Of a stretch of DNA of 17,417 nucleotides, positions 1-7,623 are shown in pieces. The stretch's first letter is position 1. Each line of letters begins with the position of its first letter. The notes under the pieces were generated by a model. The model had not been told where the DNA came from. It did no database searches and worked only from the letters and a program-made list of their open reading frames with translations. The translations under genes and the position numbers were made by a program. Source of the DNA: Ardenticatenales bacterium (GTDB taxonomy: Bacteria; Chloroflexota; Anaerolineae; Promineifilales; UBA4811); assembly GCA_030667645.1 (NCBI GenBank), contig DAOUVM010000010.1, positions 1 to 17,417 of the forward strand, given 5' to 3'.

Positions 1-303
1 AACCCGTCGCTGGTGTGTCCTGACAAGCTGTCGTCTGCTAGCCGGGCCGTGGCCCCACGCACGCGCCACCCTCCGCACGGCCGCATAGTAGGCATCGAGT
101 GCCTCCGCCGCGCCGTGGCCCGGTGTCCGTGCCGGCGTGGACGGCCGCGATGGTCAGACAACCTCAGGGGTGAACACCTGCATTGGATGACCCCGGCCGC
201 ATCAAAGAGCGGTTCGAACTCGGTGGGAATCGTTCTCATCGGCCCGCCCTCTTTCGGCCGCACGGAATCGTTCTGGCAGGAGGCGGGACTCAACTGAGGC
301 CGT
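1..303. repeat. Long interspersed repeat, copy A (left edge)
   Basis: This stretch matches 1555-1873 over nearly its full length, with scattered substitutions and short indels. Shared landmarks are TGTGTCCTGA near the start, GTCCGTGCCGGCGTGG in the middle, ACACCTGCATTGGATGA, then CGCATCAAAGAGCGGTTCGA, and GGACTCAACTG or GGGACTCAACTG at the end. It begins with AAC at the window edge, so the true start may lie outside. The short ORFs in it are not conserved in length between copies, and I see no coding signal. Confidence 0.8.
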
Positions 304-452
304 GGCCGCACGCAGGCGCCACCTTCCGTAGGGCCACCTAGTAGGAATCGAGTGCTTCCGCCCGGCCGCGGCCATATGCCGTGACCCCGTGTCCGTGCCA
401 TCGTGGGCGGCTGCCAGGTGCAGACAAATCCAGGGCCACACCCGCATTGTGG
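304..452. repeat. Partial third copy (C) of the same repeat
   Basis: GGCCGCACGCAGGCGCCACC here also occurs at about 1623 in copy B and, slightly changed, at about 51 in copy A. It is followed by AGTAGGAATCGAGTGCTTCCG (A: AGTAGGCATCGAGTGCCTCCG), CGTGTCCGTGCC and ACCCGCATTG. Only the first half of the unit is present, joined head-to-tail to copy A. From 453 to 590 I see no gene, only a short hairpin AGCGGT/ACCGCT near 549-564 and the leader of the next gene. Confidence 0.65.
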
Positions 453-590
453 CGTTTCGGTGAGCGAGGCCGCTGGACACGCATCCGCCGCGCAGGTGAG
501 CTCAACGTTGGGCGGCCGGTCCTCTTTGAGATAAGATTCGCAGAATCAGCGGTTGTACACCGCTCTCTTCAAGACGGGGATGTAGACTAA

Positions 591-1529
591 ATGCATGATG
601 TCAAGGGAAAGCCCATACTCGTTCTTGGTGGAACCGGGCATTACGGTCGTCATATTGTCCAGAGTCTTCTGAAAGAGGCTGCACCAGTAAGAGTGCTCAG
701 TCGTAACGCGGGCAAAGCCCGCAAAATCCTAAAGGTCGGTGAGATCCTTGAAGGTGATATAACGACAAAGGAATCAGTCGCCGAAGCACTGAATGGAGTA
801 GGCGCCGCCATCATTAGCGTTTCTGCGTTTGCCCCCAGGTCGATTCGCAAACTAGAGTTGATTGAAAAGGACTCTGTCCTTGCGGTTCTGGCAGAGGCGG
901 AGAAAGCAGGCGTCCCTCGTCTAGTGTACATTTCCACCTATGGCACAAGTCAAGATTCGCCGAGGGGGGTCAATCTCGAAATCACCAGGATCAAGTCCGA
1001 GGTTGAAAGCGCACTTGCCAGATCAGACTTCAACTGGACTGTTCTAGGCGCTGCCCCCTCCATGGACATATTCTTTGCCATGATACGTGGGGACACCATG
1101 ATGGTTCCTGGCGGAGGACCGCCTGCCCTTCCTACTGTTTCGCCTGTAGATGTGGGGGAGATAGCGGCCCAGACGGTTCTTAGGCAAGATTTGCCTGGGA
1201 AGCGTTTCCGCATGGTTGGACCTGAAGCCATTTCGTTTCCGGAAGCAGCGAAACGCATTTCCATCGTCGCCGGCAGGACGATAAGGTTTCGAAAGATACC
1301 TTTGGTGCTACCAAAGATGGCCTACGCTGTCACTCGGCCTCTTACACCCTTCAGTGATGGTCTCCTGTATGTCAATCAAATGCTTGGCTTCATCAAGCTG
1401 TTGAATCAGTTTCCACAGGATGTCGCTTCCGAGGTTCCTAAAGTCCATCGCCTTTTGTTGGATACCTTCGACTATGTCCCAACCACATTGGAGATGGAAG
1501 CGGAAAGATGGAGCAAAGGGTTGCCATGA
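591..1529 (+). CDS. NmrA-like NAD(P)-binding protein (atypical SDR)
   Basis: A 312-residue soluble protein of the atypical short-chain dehydrogenase type. The Rossmann glycine motif GGTGHYG is at residues 13-19, after a hydrophobic first strand (ILVL), with an Arg at the end of strand 2 (VRVLSR) as in NADP-binding members. GDIT is at the usual acidic position after strand 3. LVYISTYG sits where SDRs have the catalytic-Ser strand, but no clear YxxxK follows. This fits NmrA/HSCARG-type sensors or isomerases rather than classical dehydrogenases. The substrate is unknown. No strong Shine-Dalgarno precedes ATG 591; it is the first in-frame start and places the glycine motif normally. Codon use looks less GC-extreme than in the signalling and replication genes, and the gene lies between copies of a long repeat, so it may have been acquired. 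Confidence 0.85.
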   Translation: MHDVKGKPILVLGGTGHYGRHIVQSLLKEAAPVRVLSRNAGKARKILKVGEILEGDITTKESVAEALNGVGAAIISVSAFAPRSIRKLELIEKDSVLAVLAEAEKAGVPRLVYISTYGTSQDSPRGVNLEITRIKSEVESALARSDFNWTVLGAAPSMDIFFAMIRGDTMMVPGGGPPALPTVSPVDVGEIAAQTVLRQDLPGKRFRMVGPEAISFPEAAKRISIVAGRTIRFRKIPLVLPKMAYAVTRPLTPFSDGLLYVNQMLGFIKLLNQFPQDVASEVPKVHRLLLDTFDYVPTTLEMEAERWSKGLP

Positions 1530-1554
1530 GGTTCCACAAAGCGAAAAAGCCGCC

Positions 1555-1873
1555 CAACAAACGCGTTGTGTGTCCTGATAACCTGTCGTCTGCTGACCGG
1601 CCGCACGGGCCAGTCCGCCCGGGGCCGCACGCAGGCGCCACCCTGCGCATGGCCACATGGTGGGCATCCAGTCCTTCCGCCCGGCCGTCGCCCGGTGTTC
1701 GTGCCGGCGTGGCCGGCCACGAAGGTCAGATAAACTCAGGGGTCAACACCTGCATTGGATGATCTCGGCCGCATCAAAGAGCGGTTCGAACCCGGTGAGA
1801 ATCGTTCTCATCGGCTCGCCCTCTTCTGGCCGCACGAAATCCTTCTGGAAGGAGGCAGGACTCAACTGCGGCC
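1555..1873. repeat. Long interspersed repeat, copy B
   Basis: Direct repeat of 1-303, starting just downstream of the NmrA-like gene. It starts at GCCCAAC (1552-1558) and runs to GACTCAACTGCGGCCG. The sequence TCAACTGCGGCCG at 1862-1874 recurs in the large hairpin at 6965-7027. Copies A and B differ at many positions, so the duplication is old or the copies arrived separately. Confidence 0.8.
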
Positions 1874-2340
1874 GCCTCCACGGCACACCGCCAATGCCGC
1901 GAGATCGAGAACCACCATCTCGAAACCCCTGATTGGACCAAGCCCTTCATCGATTACCCATTTCCTACAGCTGAGAATACCCCCAAAAAAGCCGAACTTT
2001 GCGGGAAAGTTGGGCGGACCGCGGGGTCTTGATTTCCCAATCAAGATCGAATACAATGGTCATAGACTCCTGCCAACCCATTCGTCTTCCCATCCCCACC
2101 GCCACCTGGGCCTGAAAACTCAACAACCTCATCAGCGGGGCGCCTACAATCGATCTTCTCATGGCAGCAGGGCAAGCTTGGTCGTGTTCGGATCCTGCGA
2201 ACCGGGGGAGTTGGTAACGGCCGCAGCTGCACCGGGGGCAAGGGACAGCGATTTTCGGGCAAATCGCTAGAACGCGCAGTCGCTATTGGGACAGGCCGCA
2301 GTTGTTTGTAATCACTTTGAGTGAAGAAAGGAGCAAACTA
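1874..2340. other. Gene-free stretch before the lipoprotein gene
   Basis: I see no convincing gene here. An open frame (1755-2270) runs through it but starts inside the repeat and has a low-complexity, unnatural composition. GTTGGGC at 2009-2015 is the reverse complement of the GCCCAAC that opens copy B. A perfect 8-bp hairpin with a 6-nt loop (AGCGATTT, TCGGGC, AAATCGCT) is at 2247-2268. AAGGAG at 2328-2333 is the ribosome binding site for the gene starting at 2341. Confidence 0.5.
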
Positions 2341-2626
2341 ATGAACAGTTCCAAGCCATTTCAACAGGTAATTGGCTTCACGTTAGTCGTGTTGTTGTTA
2401 ATGGGGTGTAGCGGAGCACGAGTTGAGCCGACCGCCACACCTGTGCACCCTTCCCCCACCTCGCAGCCAGAGCCGGCCGAGACAAGGGTACCCACACCTT
2501 CTGTTAGCTCCGATAGGAACCAGGACATTCAACAAACTGTAGATGAGTTCATTGTCCCCTATGTTGAAGACGGGCTCTTTAGCGGGTCCGTTCTGATAGC
2601 CCAGGGTGAAGACATCTTGGTGAGCA
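2341..2626 (+). pseudogene. Serine hydrolase (beta-lactamase-like) lipoprotein, truncated by an IS
   Basis: ATG 2341 is chosen because AAGGAG lies 7 nt upstream. The protein opens with a lipoprotein signal peptide: a Lys, a hydrophobic run and the lipobox LLMGC. A Pro/Thr/Ser-rich linker follows, then VDEFIVPYVEDGLFSGSVLI, which is typical of the start of the class C beta-lactamase-related (penicillin-binding-like) serine hydrolase domain. Family members have the catalytic SxxK some 30-50 residues further on. Here the frame changes to insertion-sequence DNA after residue 95 (about 2626) and stops at 2670, so the catalytic residues are lost. The product, if made, would be a non-catalytic lipoprotein stub. 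Confidence 0.75.
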
Positions 2627-3130
2627 TGTATTGGTTCAGCGTGAAATGGAGTTTTGGCCCTTCAAAATAAGACACTACGCTGCGCATGTTGCTGCTGCTA
2701 TTTCACCGATTGGCTGGCTCTCAACAAGAGCTTTGACATCTGGCTGCCTCTGTGCCAGGGTCCTTTTCTTGCGCGCTTCTGCCAACTTGCGCTTGCGGTC
2801 TGCAAAGATCATGGCTTCACGGCCCTCTAGCTTATCCTTTGGTGTCACGTAGCCAATAGCGCTGTGCAGACGCTCGTCATTATAGCACCTTACATACCGA
2901 TCAACCAACCTGAGGCCATCTCCCAGCGAGAGCGGCGTCCCCGGCCGGATGCACTCGGTTTTCAGCGACTTGTGCCACCGTTCGATCTTCCCGTTGCTCT
3001 GCGGATAGTTCGGCGCCGTTCGCACATGGGTCATGCCACACAGACGGATGAATTCCTTGAAGCTCTTGGCCACAAACTGGGGGCCATTGTCGCTGATGAT
3101 CCGCGGCTTGGCCTTCGGGAACTTCTCACG
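2627..3130 (-). mobile_element. Insertion sequence remnant (IS3/IS481-like, rve integrase)
   Basis: This segment has one IS end at about 2627 (TGTATTGGTTCAGCG...), placed where the lipoprotein reading frame breaks. It carries the 3' part of a minus-strand transposase gene. The other boundary, about 3130, is where the transposase reading passes into an unrelated gene. Everything upstream in the transposase (N-terminal HTH and the first catalytic Asp) is gone, so the copy cannot move by itself. The exact IS family needs a database match. Confidence 0.75.
2675..3130 (-). pseudogene. Transposase C-terminal fragment (rve/DDE domain)
   Basis: About 151 residues of an rve-type integrase domain. IISDNGPQF holds the second catalytic Asp. 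YPQSNGKIERWHKSLK holds the third catalytic residue, a Glu, in the usual S-N-G-x-x-E spacing, and YNDERLHSAIGYVTP is the classic tail motif. A basic C-terminal stretch follows. The first catalytic Asp and the HTH are missing. The reading frame continues without a stop into the AbiEi-like start at 3131-3403, giving a 242-residue chimeric ORF. Confidence 0.85.
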
Positions 3131-3403
3131 GGCTGTATGGTGGGACACGACAGCCTGGGGTTCGCCTTGGCGATTGTGACTCCACAGTGACAGGTGGATG
3201 AGGTCTTCGCGTCCGCCGGGCGGACAATCGCGCAGCCGAAAGATGCCATGGTCTACTCTGATCCAGTTACCGCGAGCAATGTGGAAATGGTGTTGACTGT
3301 AGGCATAACCAACTTGGAGCGCTTGGGCAGCGGAAAAGTATCCCCTGTGATCAGAGCCAACCTGGAAGAGCTTGCAAGCATTCTGTTGTGGATCTCGATG
3401 CAT
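3131..3403 (-). pseudogene. AbiEi-like type IV antitoxin, N-terminal fragment fused to transposase
   Basis: The first 91 codons of the chimeric minus-strand ORF encode a winged-helix-like unit: RGYFSAAQALQVGY, HFHIARGNWIRVDHGIFRL, then LSLWSHN and AVVSHHTA. This order matches the N-terminal domain of AbiEi family antitoxins and related regulators, in which a GVYRL-like strand and a SHxTAL motif follow the HTH. In intact proteins the SHxTAL motif leads on to the rest of the antitoxin. Here it is replaced by the transposase at residue 92. No AbiEii-like toxin gene follows on this strand, as would be expected in an intact system. The family call rests on motif recall and was not searched. Confidence 0.6.
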
Positions 3404-3406
3404 TGG

Positions 3407-3715
3407 TCAAAATCTTATATAGAGCATAAGGGTTTTACACCATATGCATGGATAGTCAACAAGATACATGTCAATCTCGCTCCCGTTGACACCCGCTCGG
3501 TTGGCCACAAGAGGTGGATCTTCCTCTGACAGCTCCTGCCACCACTCGATGAGCCAATCCATTGCAGCCGAGGCTCGCTCCATCGAGAGATTGGCAAGAC
3601 GGCACACGAAACTTGCGGTATTGCTCCGAGTAGAACCGCTGATAGGGATTACTTTCTCGTCTCCTTGATTGCCTAACTTGTAGGCCAACTCCTCACCTGC
3701 ACTTCGCGCACACAT
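3407..3715 (-). CDS. Hypothetical protein, 102 aa (uncertain)
   Basis: An open frame on the same strand as, and 3 bp before, the AbiEi-like fragment. I do not recognise it. The central part (MERASAAMDWLIEWWQELSE) would form an amphipathic helix. The last 15 or so residues overlap where a promoter for the AbiEi-like gene would lie. There is no clear ribosome binding site. It could be a gene remnant or a chance frame in AT-richer DNA. Confidence 0.25.
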   Translation of the reverse strand: MCARSAGEELAYKLGNQGDEKVIPISGSTRSNTASFVCRLANLSMERASAAMDWLIEWWQELSEEDPPLVANRAGVNGSEIDMYLVDYPCIWCKTLMLYIRF

Positions 3716-3817
3716 GTCCTAACGGCCAGCGCCAGGGAGGGCAGAGTTCGACGACTGCCTGGGTCCGAGAAGCAGGGTGGGGTTGCGATATTCCATCCGA
3801 ATGGGAGCATGGGCCCA

Positions 3818-3845
3818 TTTACACCCCACCCCCATCTATTACAAT
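3818..3845 (+). promoter_or_regulatory. Candidate sigma-70-type promoter for the two-component operon
   Basis: TTTACA (3818-3823) and TACAAT (3840-3845) are separated by 16 bp, each one or two mismatches from consensus. The expected transcription start is near 3852, about 50 bp before the response-regulator start. No other strong promoter is visible in the 170 bp upstream. Confidence 0.5.
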
Positions 3846-3902
3846 GAGGCGGGATAGGAGCCGTGGAAAAGGTGGGCTTGGCCGCATCTTGTGGAGACTC
3901 GA

Positions 3903-4574
3903 ATGGCCACTGTCGTTGTCGTAGACGATCATCCTGTTGTTCGCGCCGGCATACGGAATGTATTGGCCGCAGATCCCGGTGTCACCGTCGTTGCGGAAGG
4001 GGGAGACGGCGCTGACGCTCTGCGCCTCGTGGCGCAACACCGGCCCGATGTGCTGGTACTGGACGTGAACCTACCTGATCTGAATGGTCTGGAGGTAACC
4101 CAGCAATTGCGCCTCCAGGGTACGGCTACGGCCATTCTCGTTCTTACCGTGCACGACGACGAGGAGACGGTTTTTGGTCTACTGGAAAGCGGGGCCACCG
4201 GCTACGTTCTCAAGGACGAGGCTCTCGAGACACTGGCGCACGCCGTGCAGGCTGCGGCGCAGGGGGAGAGATGGCTCAGCCCGACCGTGACCCGGCAGGT
4301 TATGGATCGGGCCCTCGGGCGGATTCAATCTTCTTCGGAATCGCGCCCCTTGCTCACTCCGCGTGAGAAGGAGGCGTTGCAGTTGTTGGCCGAGGGATTG
4401 GACAACGCCGCCATCGCCCGCAAGTTGGTGGTGGCTACCCGGACGGTTCAGAACCACATCAGCCATATCTACCGCAAGCTGGGAGTGACCTCCCGTACAC
4501 AAGCGGCGTTGTTTGCGATTCGCCACGGATTGGCGCAGAGCTCGCCGGTAAGCGACGCGCAGGATGGGCGCTAA
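3903..4574 (+). CDS. NarL/FixJ-type response regulator
   Basis: A 223-residue DNA-binding regulator of a two-component system. The receiver domain covers residues 1-120, with acidic pocket D8-D9, phospho-acceptor D54 (VLDVNLPDLNG), switch Thr in VLTVHD and conserved Lys in YVLKDE. A LuxR-type HTH follows at about 150-212 (LTPREKEALQLLAEG, TRTVQNHISHIYRKLGV). ATG 3903 is preferred over the in-frame GTG at 3891 because GGAG lies at 3892-3895 and the receiver then begins normally. Its stop overlaps the kinase start by 11 bp, so the two are translationally coupled partners. Targets are unknown. Confidence 0.93.
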   Translation: MATVVVVDDHPVVRAGIRNVLAADPGVTVVAEGGDGADALRLVAQHRPDVLVLDVNLPDLNGLEVTQQLRLQGTATAILVLTVHDDEETVFGLLESGATGYVLKDEALETLAHAVQAAAQGERWLSPTVTRQVMDRALGRIQSSSESRPLLTPREKEALQLLAEGLDNAAIARKLVVATRTVQNHISHIYRKLGVTSRTQAALFAIRHGLAQSSPVSDAQDGR

Positions 4575-6825
4575 GACGGACCGCCGGGAACGATTCTCGC
4601 GCTGGGTCTTCTCCCTGCTGGCGTTGGCGGCGCCGGCATTGGCGGCGTACTATATCTATTTCCTCTGGGGCACGCCGGCACTGGACTTTGTCTACGGCCG
4701 TGACTCTGCTGTCGTCATCGAAGTGATATCTGGAGGGGAGGCCGAGGCGGCCGGCCTGCGGGCAGGGGATCTCTTGCTCACCGTGAACGATGACACCCCC
4801 TTTGATGCCTGGCGGGACGAACTTCAATTGGGGCAGAGCTACCTGTTGGGCATCGAGAGGGACGGCCGGCGACTGACCGTGGCGGCGCCGGCCGTATCGG
4901 TGTTGCAGATCAACCTCTTGCGCAATCTCAGCACCATTTTCGTCACTCTGATCTTCTGGGGCAGCGGTGCGCTGCTGCTCCTGCGGCGCTATCGGCAGTC
5001 GGAGGTACGCCTCTTTTTCCTGCTGACGCAAACTCTTGCCATCACGCTGCTGTCCGTGCTGTCCAATATCGGTCTCTGGCCTGGGCCGCGGTGGATGATA
5101 TCTCTGGGCATTGTCGGTTTTCATCTGGCGGCGCCCTTGCTGCTGCACTATCACATTACCTTCCCGGTGATGTTGGGCAGCCCGATCCGGCGGCGTCGAG
5201 TGATGGGGCTGCTCTACGGACTGGTTCCTCTGGCTGCGGCTGGCGTGCTTTGGGGCAGCGACCGATTGGCGAGTCTGATTGCTTTCTGCACCATACTGGA
5301 ATACTTTGGAGCTGCTGCGATCATCGTCTACGTCTACCTGCGCCTGGCCGCCACCCGCGACCGCCGCCGCCTGCGTCTCGTCGTCGCCGGCACGGTTGTG
5401 GCCATGATCCCGGTCCTTCTCTACTATTTTTCGACCGCGATCATCAGAGCCTCCACCCATATCCTCCCCGAGTGGTTGGTGGGCCTGTTCTGCACTGCTG
5501 CTCCGTTGAGCTACCTGTACGCCACCGCGCGCCACAATCTGTTCGGAATAGATCGCTTGATCAACCGCGCCCTGGTCTACATTTTTCTCTCGCTGGGTAT
5601 CCTTGCCGTCTACCTGGGCCCGGTGTGGCTGCTGTATCGTTTCTTGCCCGGCGATGGGCGGACTCAGGCGGCGGTCGTGATTGGATTGGTATTGTTGGTG
5701 GGGCTGACGTTCGATCGAGCGAGAACCCAGGTGCAGAAGTTGGTTGATAATCTCTTCTACGGTGGTTGGTACGACTATCCAGGGGTAGTGGAAACAATCA
5801 GTGATGCTCTCGCCCGCAGCCTTGACCGGGAGCAGTTGATCCACGTGCTGGCCCGGCAGACGCCGGAATTGATGCAGTTGCGCGGCGGGGAGCTATGGAT
5901 TGGAGAACCGGACTCGACCATCCCAAGCAGGCCGCGGCCGCCGCGTTGGCGGACTCGACTCAAGGTTCAGGGTCGGATACCTGTCCTGTGGACCGTGGGC
6001 CCACGGCGGGACGGGGAGGACCTTTCCTCCGCCGACCGGCGCATCCTCAAGACCTTGGCCCACCAGGCTGAGATCGCCTTGAACAATGTGCTGCTGGTTG
6101 AGGCGTTGCACCGCAGGGTGGATGAAATCGGCGCCAGTCGCGAGGATCTGGCCCAGGCTCAATACAAGCTGCTCCGCTCTCGGGAAGAGGAGCGTGCGCG
6201 TCTGGCCCGCGATCTACACGATGAACCCATCCAGACTCTGGTGGGGCTGAACCTGCAACTGGGCTTGCTGGAGGCGCCGGTGGTGCGTGCGGATGATCCA
6301 CCTTTGGGAGAGTCGTTGAGGGTGATGCGCGCGGAGGTGCGGCAAGTGCTGGGCGAATTGCGGCAGTTGTGTGCTCAACTGCGGCCGCCGATGCTGGACA
6401 CAATAGGTCTTGGCGCTGCTCTCCGCGTTCTGGCCGAGCAATCCCCAGCCCGAGACTGTACCATCAAACTGGATTTCGCACCCGACGAGGAATTGAAGTC
6501 TCTGCCGGAAGAGGTGGCGGTAGATCTGTATCGGATAGCGCAAGAGGCGCTGGCCAACGTCGCCCGCCACGCGGGCGCCCGAAAGGCCGCCATCCGTCTG
6601 GCCTGGGAAGACGCCCACCTGGTTCTGGAGGTTCGGGATGATGGACGGGGCTTTGTGGTGCCTCGTACCCTCGGCCGCCTGACCAGACAGGGTCATTTCG
6701 GCCTGGTAGGTATGCGGGAGCGGGTTGAACTCATCGGCGGCCGGTTCGCGCTGGAATCGTCCCCTGGTCGCGGGACCACTGTTCGCGTTACCTGGCGGCA
6801 AGAGGATCAGCCGGCCTCTCTCTGA
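4564..6825 (+). CDS. PDZ-membrane sensor histidine kinase (NarX/LiaS-type HisKA_3)
   Basis: A 753-residue membrane kinase, partner of the regulator it overlaps. One membrane helix (about 12-34) is followed by a PDZ-like domain (about 48-110: VVIEVISGGEAEAAGLRAGD, DGRRLTV). Then come several further helices to about 385 and a GAF-like region (about 400-510, ending ADRRILKTLAHQAEIALNN). A short coiled coil leads into the HisKA_3 dimerisation box, with phospho-acceptor H552 in RDLHDEPIQTL. The HATPase domain has the N-box Asn N665 (EALANVARHA), DDGRGF, and GLVGMRERVELIGG. All catalytic motifs appear intact. The PDZ faces outward if helix 1 is a signal anchor, which suggests it senses a protein tail or envelope state. 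This is inferred from order, not shown. Confidence 0.93.
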   Translation: MGAKTDRRERFSRWVFSLLALAAPALAAYYIYFLWGTPALDFVYGRDSAVVIEVISGGEAEAAGLRAGDLLLTVNDDTPFDAWRDELQLGQSYLLGIERDGRRLTVAAPAVSVLQINLLRNLSTIFVTLIFWGSGALLLLRRYRQSEVRLFFLLTQTLAITLLSVLSNIGLWPGPRWMISLGIVGFHLAAPLLLHYHITFPVMLGSPIRRRRVMGLLYGLVPLAAAGVLWGSDRLASLIAFCTILEYFGAAAIIVYVYLRLAATRDRRRLRLVVAGTVVAMIPVLLYYFSTAIIRASTHILPEWLVGLFCTAAPLSYLYATARHNLFGIDRLINRALVYIFLSLGILAVYLGPVWLLYRFLPGDGRTQAAVVIGLVLLVGLTFDRARTQVQKLVDNLFYGGWYDYPGVVETISDALARSLDREQLIHVLARQTPELMQLRGGELWIGEPDSTIPSRPRPPRWRTRLKVQGRIPVLWTVGPRRDGEDLSSADRRILKTLAHQAEIALNNVLLVEALHRRVDEIGASREDLAQAQYKLLRSREEERARLARDLHDEPIQTLVGLNLQLGLLEAPVVRADDPPLGESLRVMRAEVRQVLGELRQLCAQLRPPMLDTIGLGAALRVLAEQSPARDCTIKLDFAPDEELKSLPEEVAVDLYRIAQEALANVARHAGARKAAIRLAWEDAHLVLEVRDDGRGFVVPRTLGRLTRQGHFGLVGMRERVELIGGRFALESSPGRGTTVRVTWRQEDQPASL

Positions 6826-6880
6826 CAAGCCCGGCGTCCCTGTAGTCTATCAACCTCGTACCGAGTTATTCCTACCGCCT

Positions 6881-6927
6881 GGTACCCCTGTACCGGGTTT
6901 TTCCCCAGAACCCGGTACAGGGGTACC
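6881..6927. repeat. Perfect 19-bp inverted repeat with 9-nt loop
   Basis: Left arm GGTACCCCTGTACCGGGTT (6881-6899) pairs perfectly with 6909-6927. Three direct copies of GTACCGRGTT (6858, 6890, 6923) are spaced 32 and 33 bp apart, on one DNA face at about three turns each. It lies 56 bp after the kinase stop. There is no T-run, so it is not a textbook intrinsic terminator. It could be an operator, a transcript-end hairpin or a dispersed repeat. Confidence 0.85.
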
Positions 6928-6964
6928 GAGTTTTGGCTCCCAAAGATAGTACTGCGCCCCCATG

Positions 6965-7027
6965 TCAACTGCGGCCGTCTCTGCTATCCTGTTGAATGGA
7001 CGGGATAGCAGAGACGGCCGCAGTTGA
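6965..7027. repeat. Perfect 25-bp inverted repeat with 13-nt loop
   Basis: The arms 6965-6989 and 7003-7027 are exact reverse complements, beginning TCAACTGCGGCCG and ending CAGTTGA. TCAACTGCGGCCG also closes repeat copy B at 1862-1874, which points to a dispersed hairpin family. The element lies 65 bp before the receiver gene. There is no T-run on either side. The open frame that reads through it (from 6996) is not taken as coding. Confidence 0.88.
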
Positions 7028-7091
7028 GTGCAGTTCACCGGCGCCCTATTCTCACTTCCGGGGCATCACTCGACTACATCTGGTTCATGAA

Positions 7092-7466
7092 ATGGAAGAA
7101 CGACCCGAGACACGCGTCTTGATCGTGGATGATCAGCCTGCATTCCGCCGCCAGCTCCGGCGGCTGCTGACCCGTGCCGGACTGAACGTCGTTGGCGAGG
7201 CCGGCGACATCCCTGAGGCGGTGGCTCAGGTACAGTCCTTGCAGCCCGAGTTGGCCGTGGTGGATGTGATGATGCCGGGGGTCAATGGGATTGAAGGCAC
7301 ACCACGCCTCAGGGCCCTGGCTCCCGGCATGCGGGTGATTCTTGTCAGCGCCTATCGTGATCGGTCCGGCGTGTATCAAGCAGCAGCGACGGCGGCGGGC
7401 GCCGAGGCGTTCATTGCAAAGGATGATCTAGATTTGGGAATGGTGCAAGGATGGAGCAGAGAATAG
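7092..7466 (+). CDS. Stand-alone receiver (CheY-like) protein
   Basis: A single receiver domain of 124 residues with no output domain. It has acidic pocket D13-D14 (LIVDDQ), phospho-acceptor D58 (VVDVMMPGVNG), Ser in VILVSAY at the switch position, and Lys in FIAKDD. ATG 7092 is chosen because the receiver begins at once. The longer frame from 6996 would translate a perfect hairpin. Only about 10 residues follow the last helix, so it acts by protein contact or as a phosphate relay. The upstream kinase is a possible donor, but that is inference from closeness. Confidence 0.85.
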   Translation: MEERPETRVLIVDDQPAFRRQLRRLLTRAGLNVVGEAGDIPEAVAQVQSLQPELAVVDVMMPGVNGIEGTPRLRALAPGMRVILVSAYRDRSGVYQAAATAAGAEAFIAKDDLDLGMVQGWSRE

Positions 7467-7623
7467 GAGCCGGTCACATGGCCACGCCCCTGGTGCGAGA
7501 ACCGGGCATGGATGGTGAGGGCAAGCAGCGGGTTGCCCATCCCGGCAGTCGTTCAGCGGGTCATCGCTTCGCACCCGCCGAGGATGGCATGGGGGTCAAT
7601 GCGGATGCTGGAGGGGAATGACA

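Noticed and set aside
1780..1800. tRNA T-arm-like GGTTCGAACC in the long repeats
   Set aside because: No acceptor stem, D-arm or anticodon arm can be drawn around it, and the other copy (GGTTCGAACTC) breaks the pairing.
1755..2270. 171-codon open frame on the plus strand
   Set aside because: It starts inside the long repeat, its composition is unnatural (Pro/His/Arg/Ser-rich), and copy A does not keep the frame.
3671..3720. A further attC-like box (GCCTAAC at 3671)
   Set aside because: No GTTRRRY partner lies within about 150 bp downstream, so a single 7-mer is not evidence.
4459..5844. 461-codon open frame on the minus strand
   Set aside because: It lies antisense across the kinase gene. 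Its product is Gln/Arg/His-rich low-complexity sequence, the usual shadow of a GC-rich gene.
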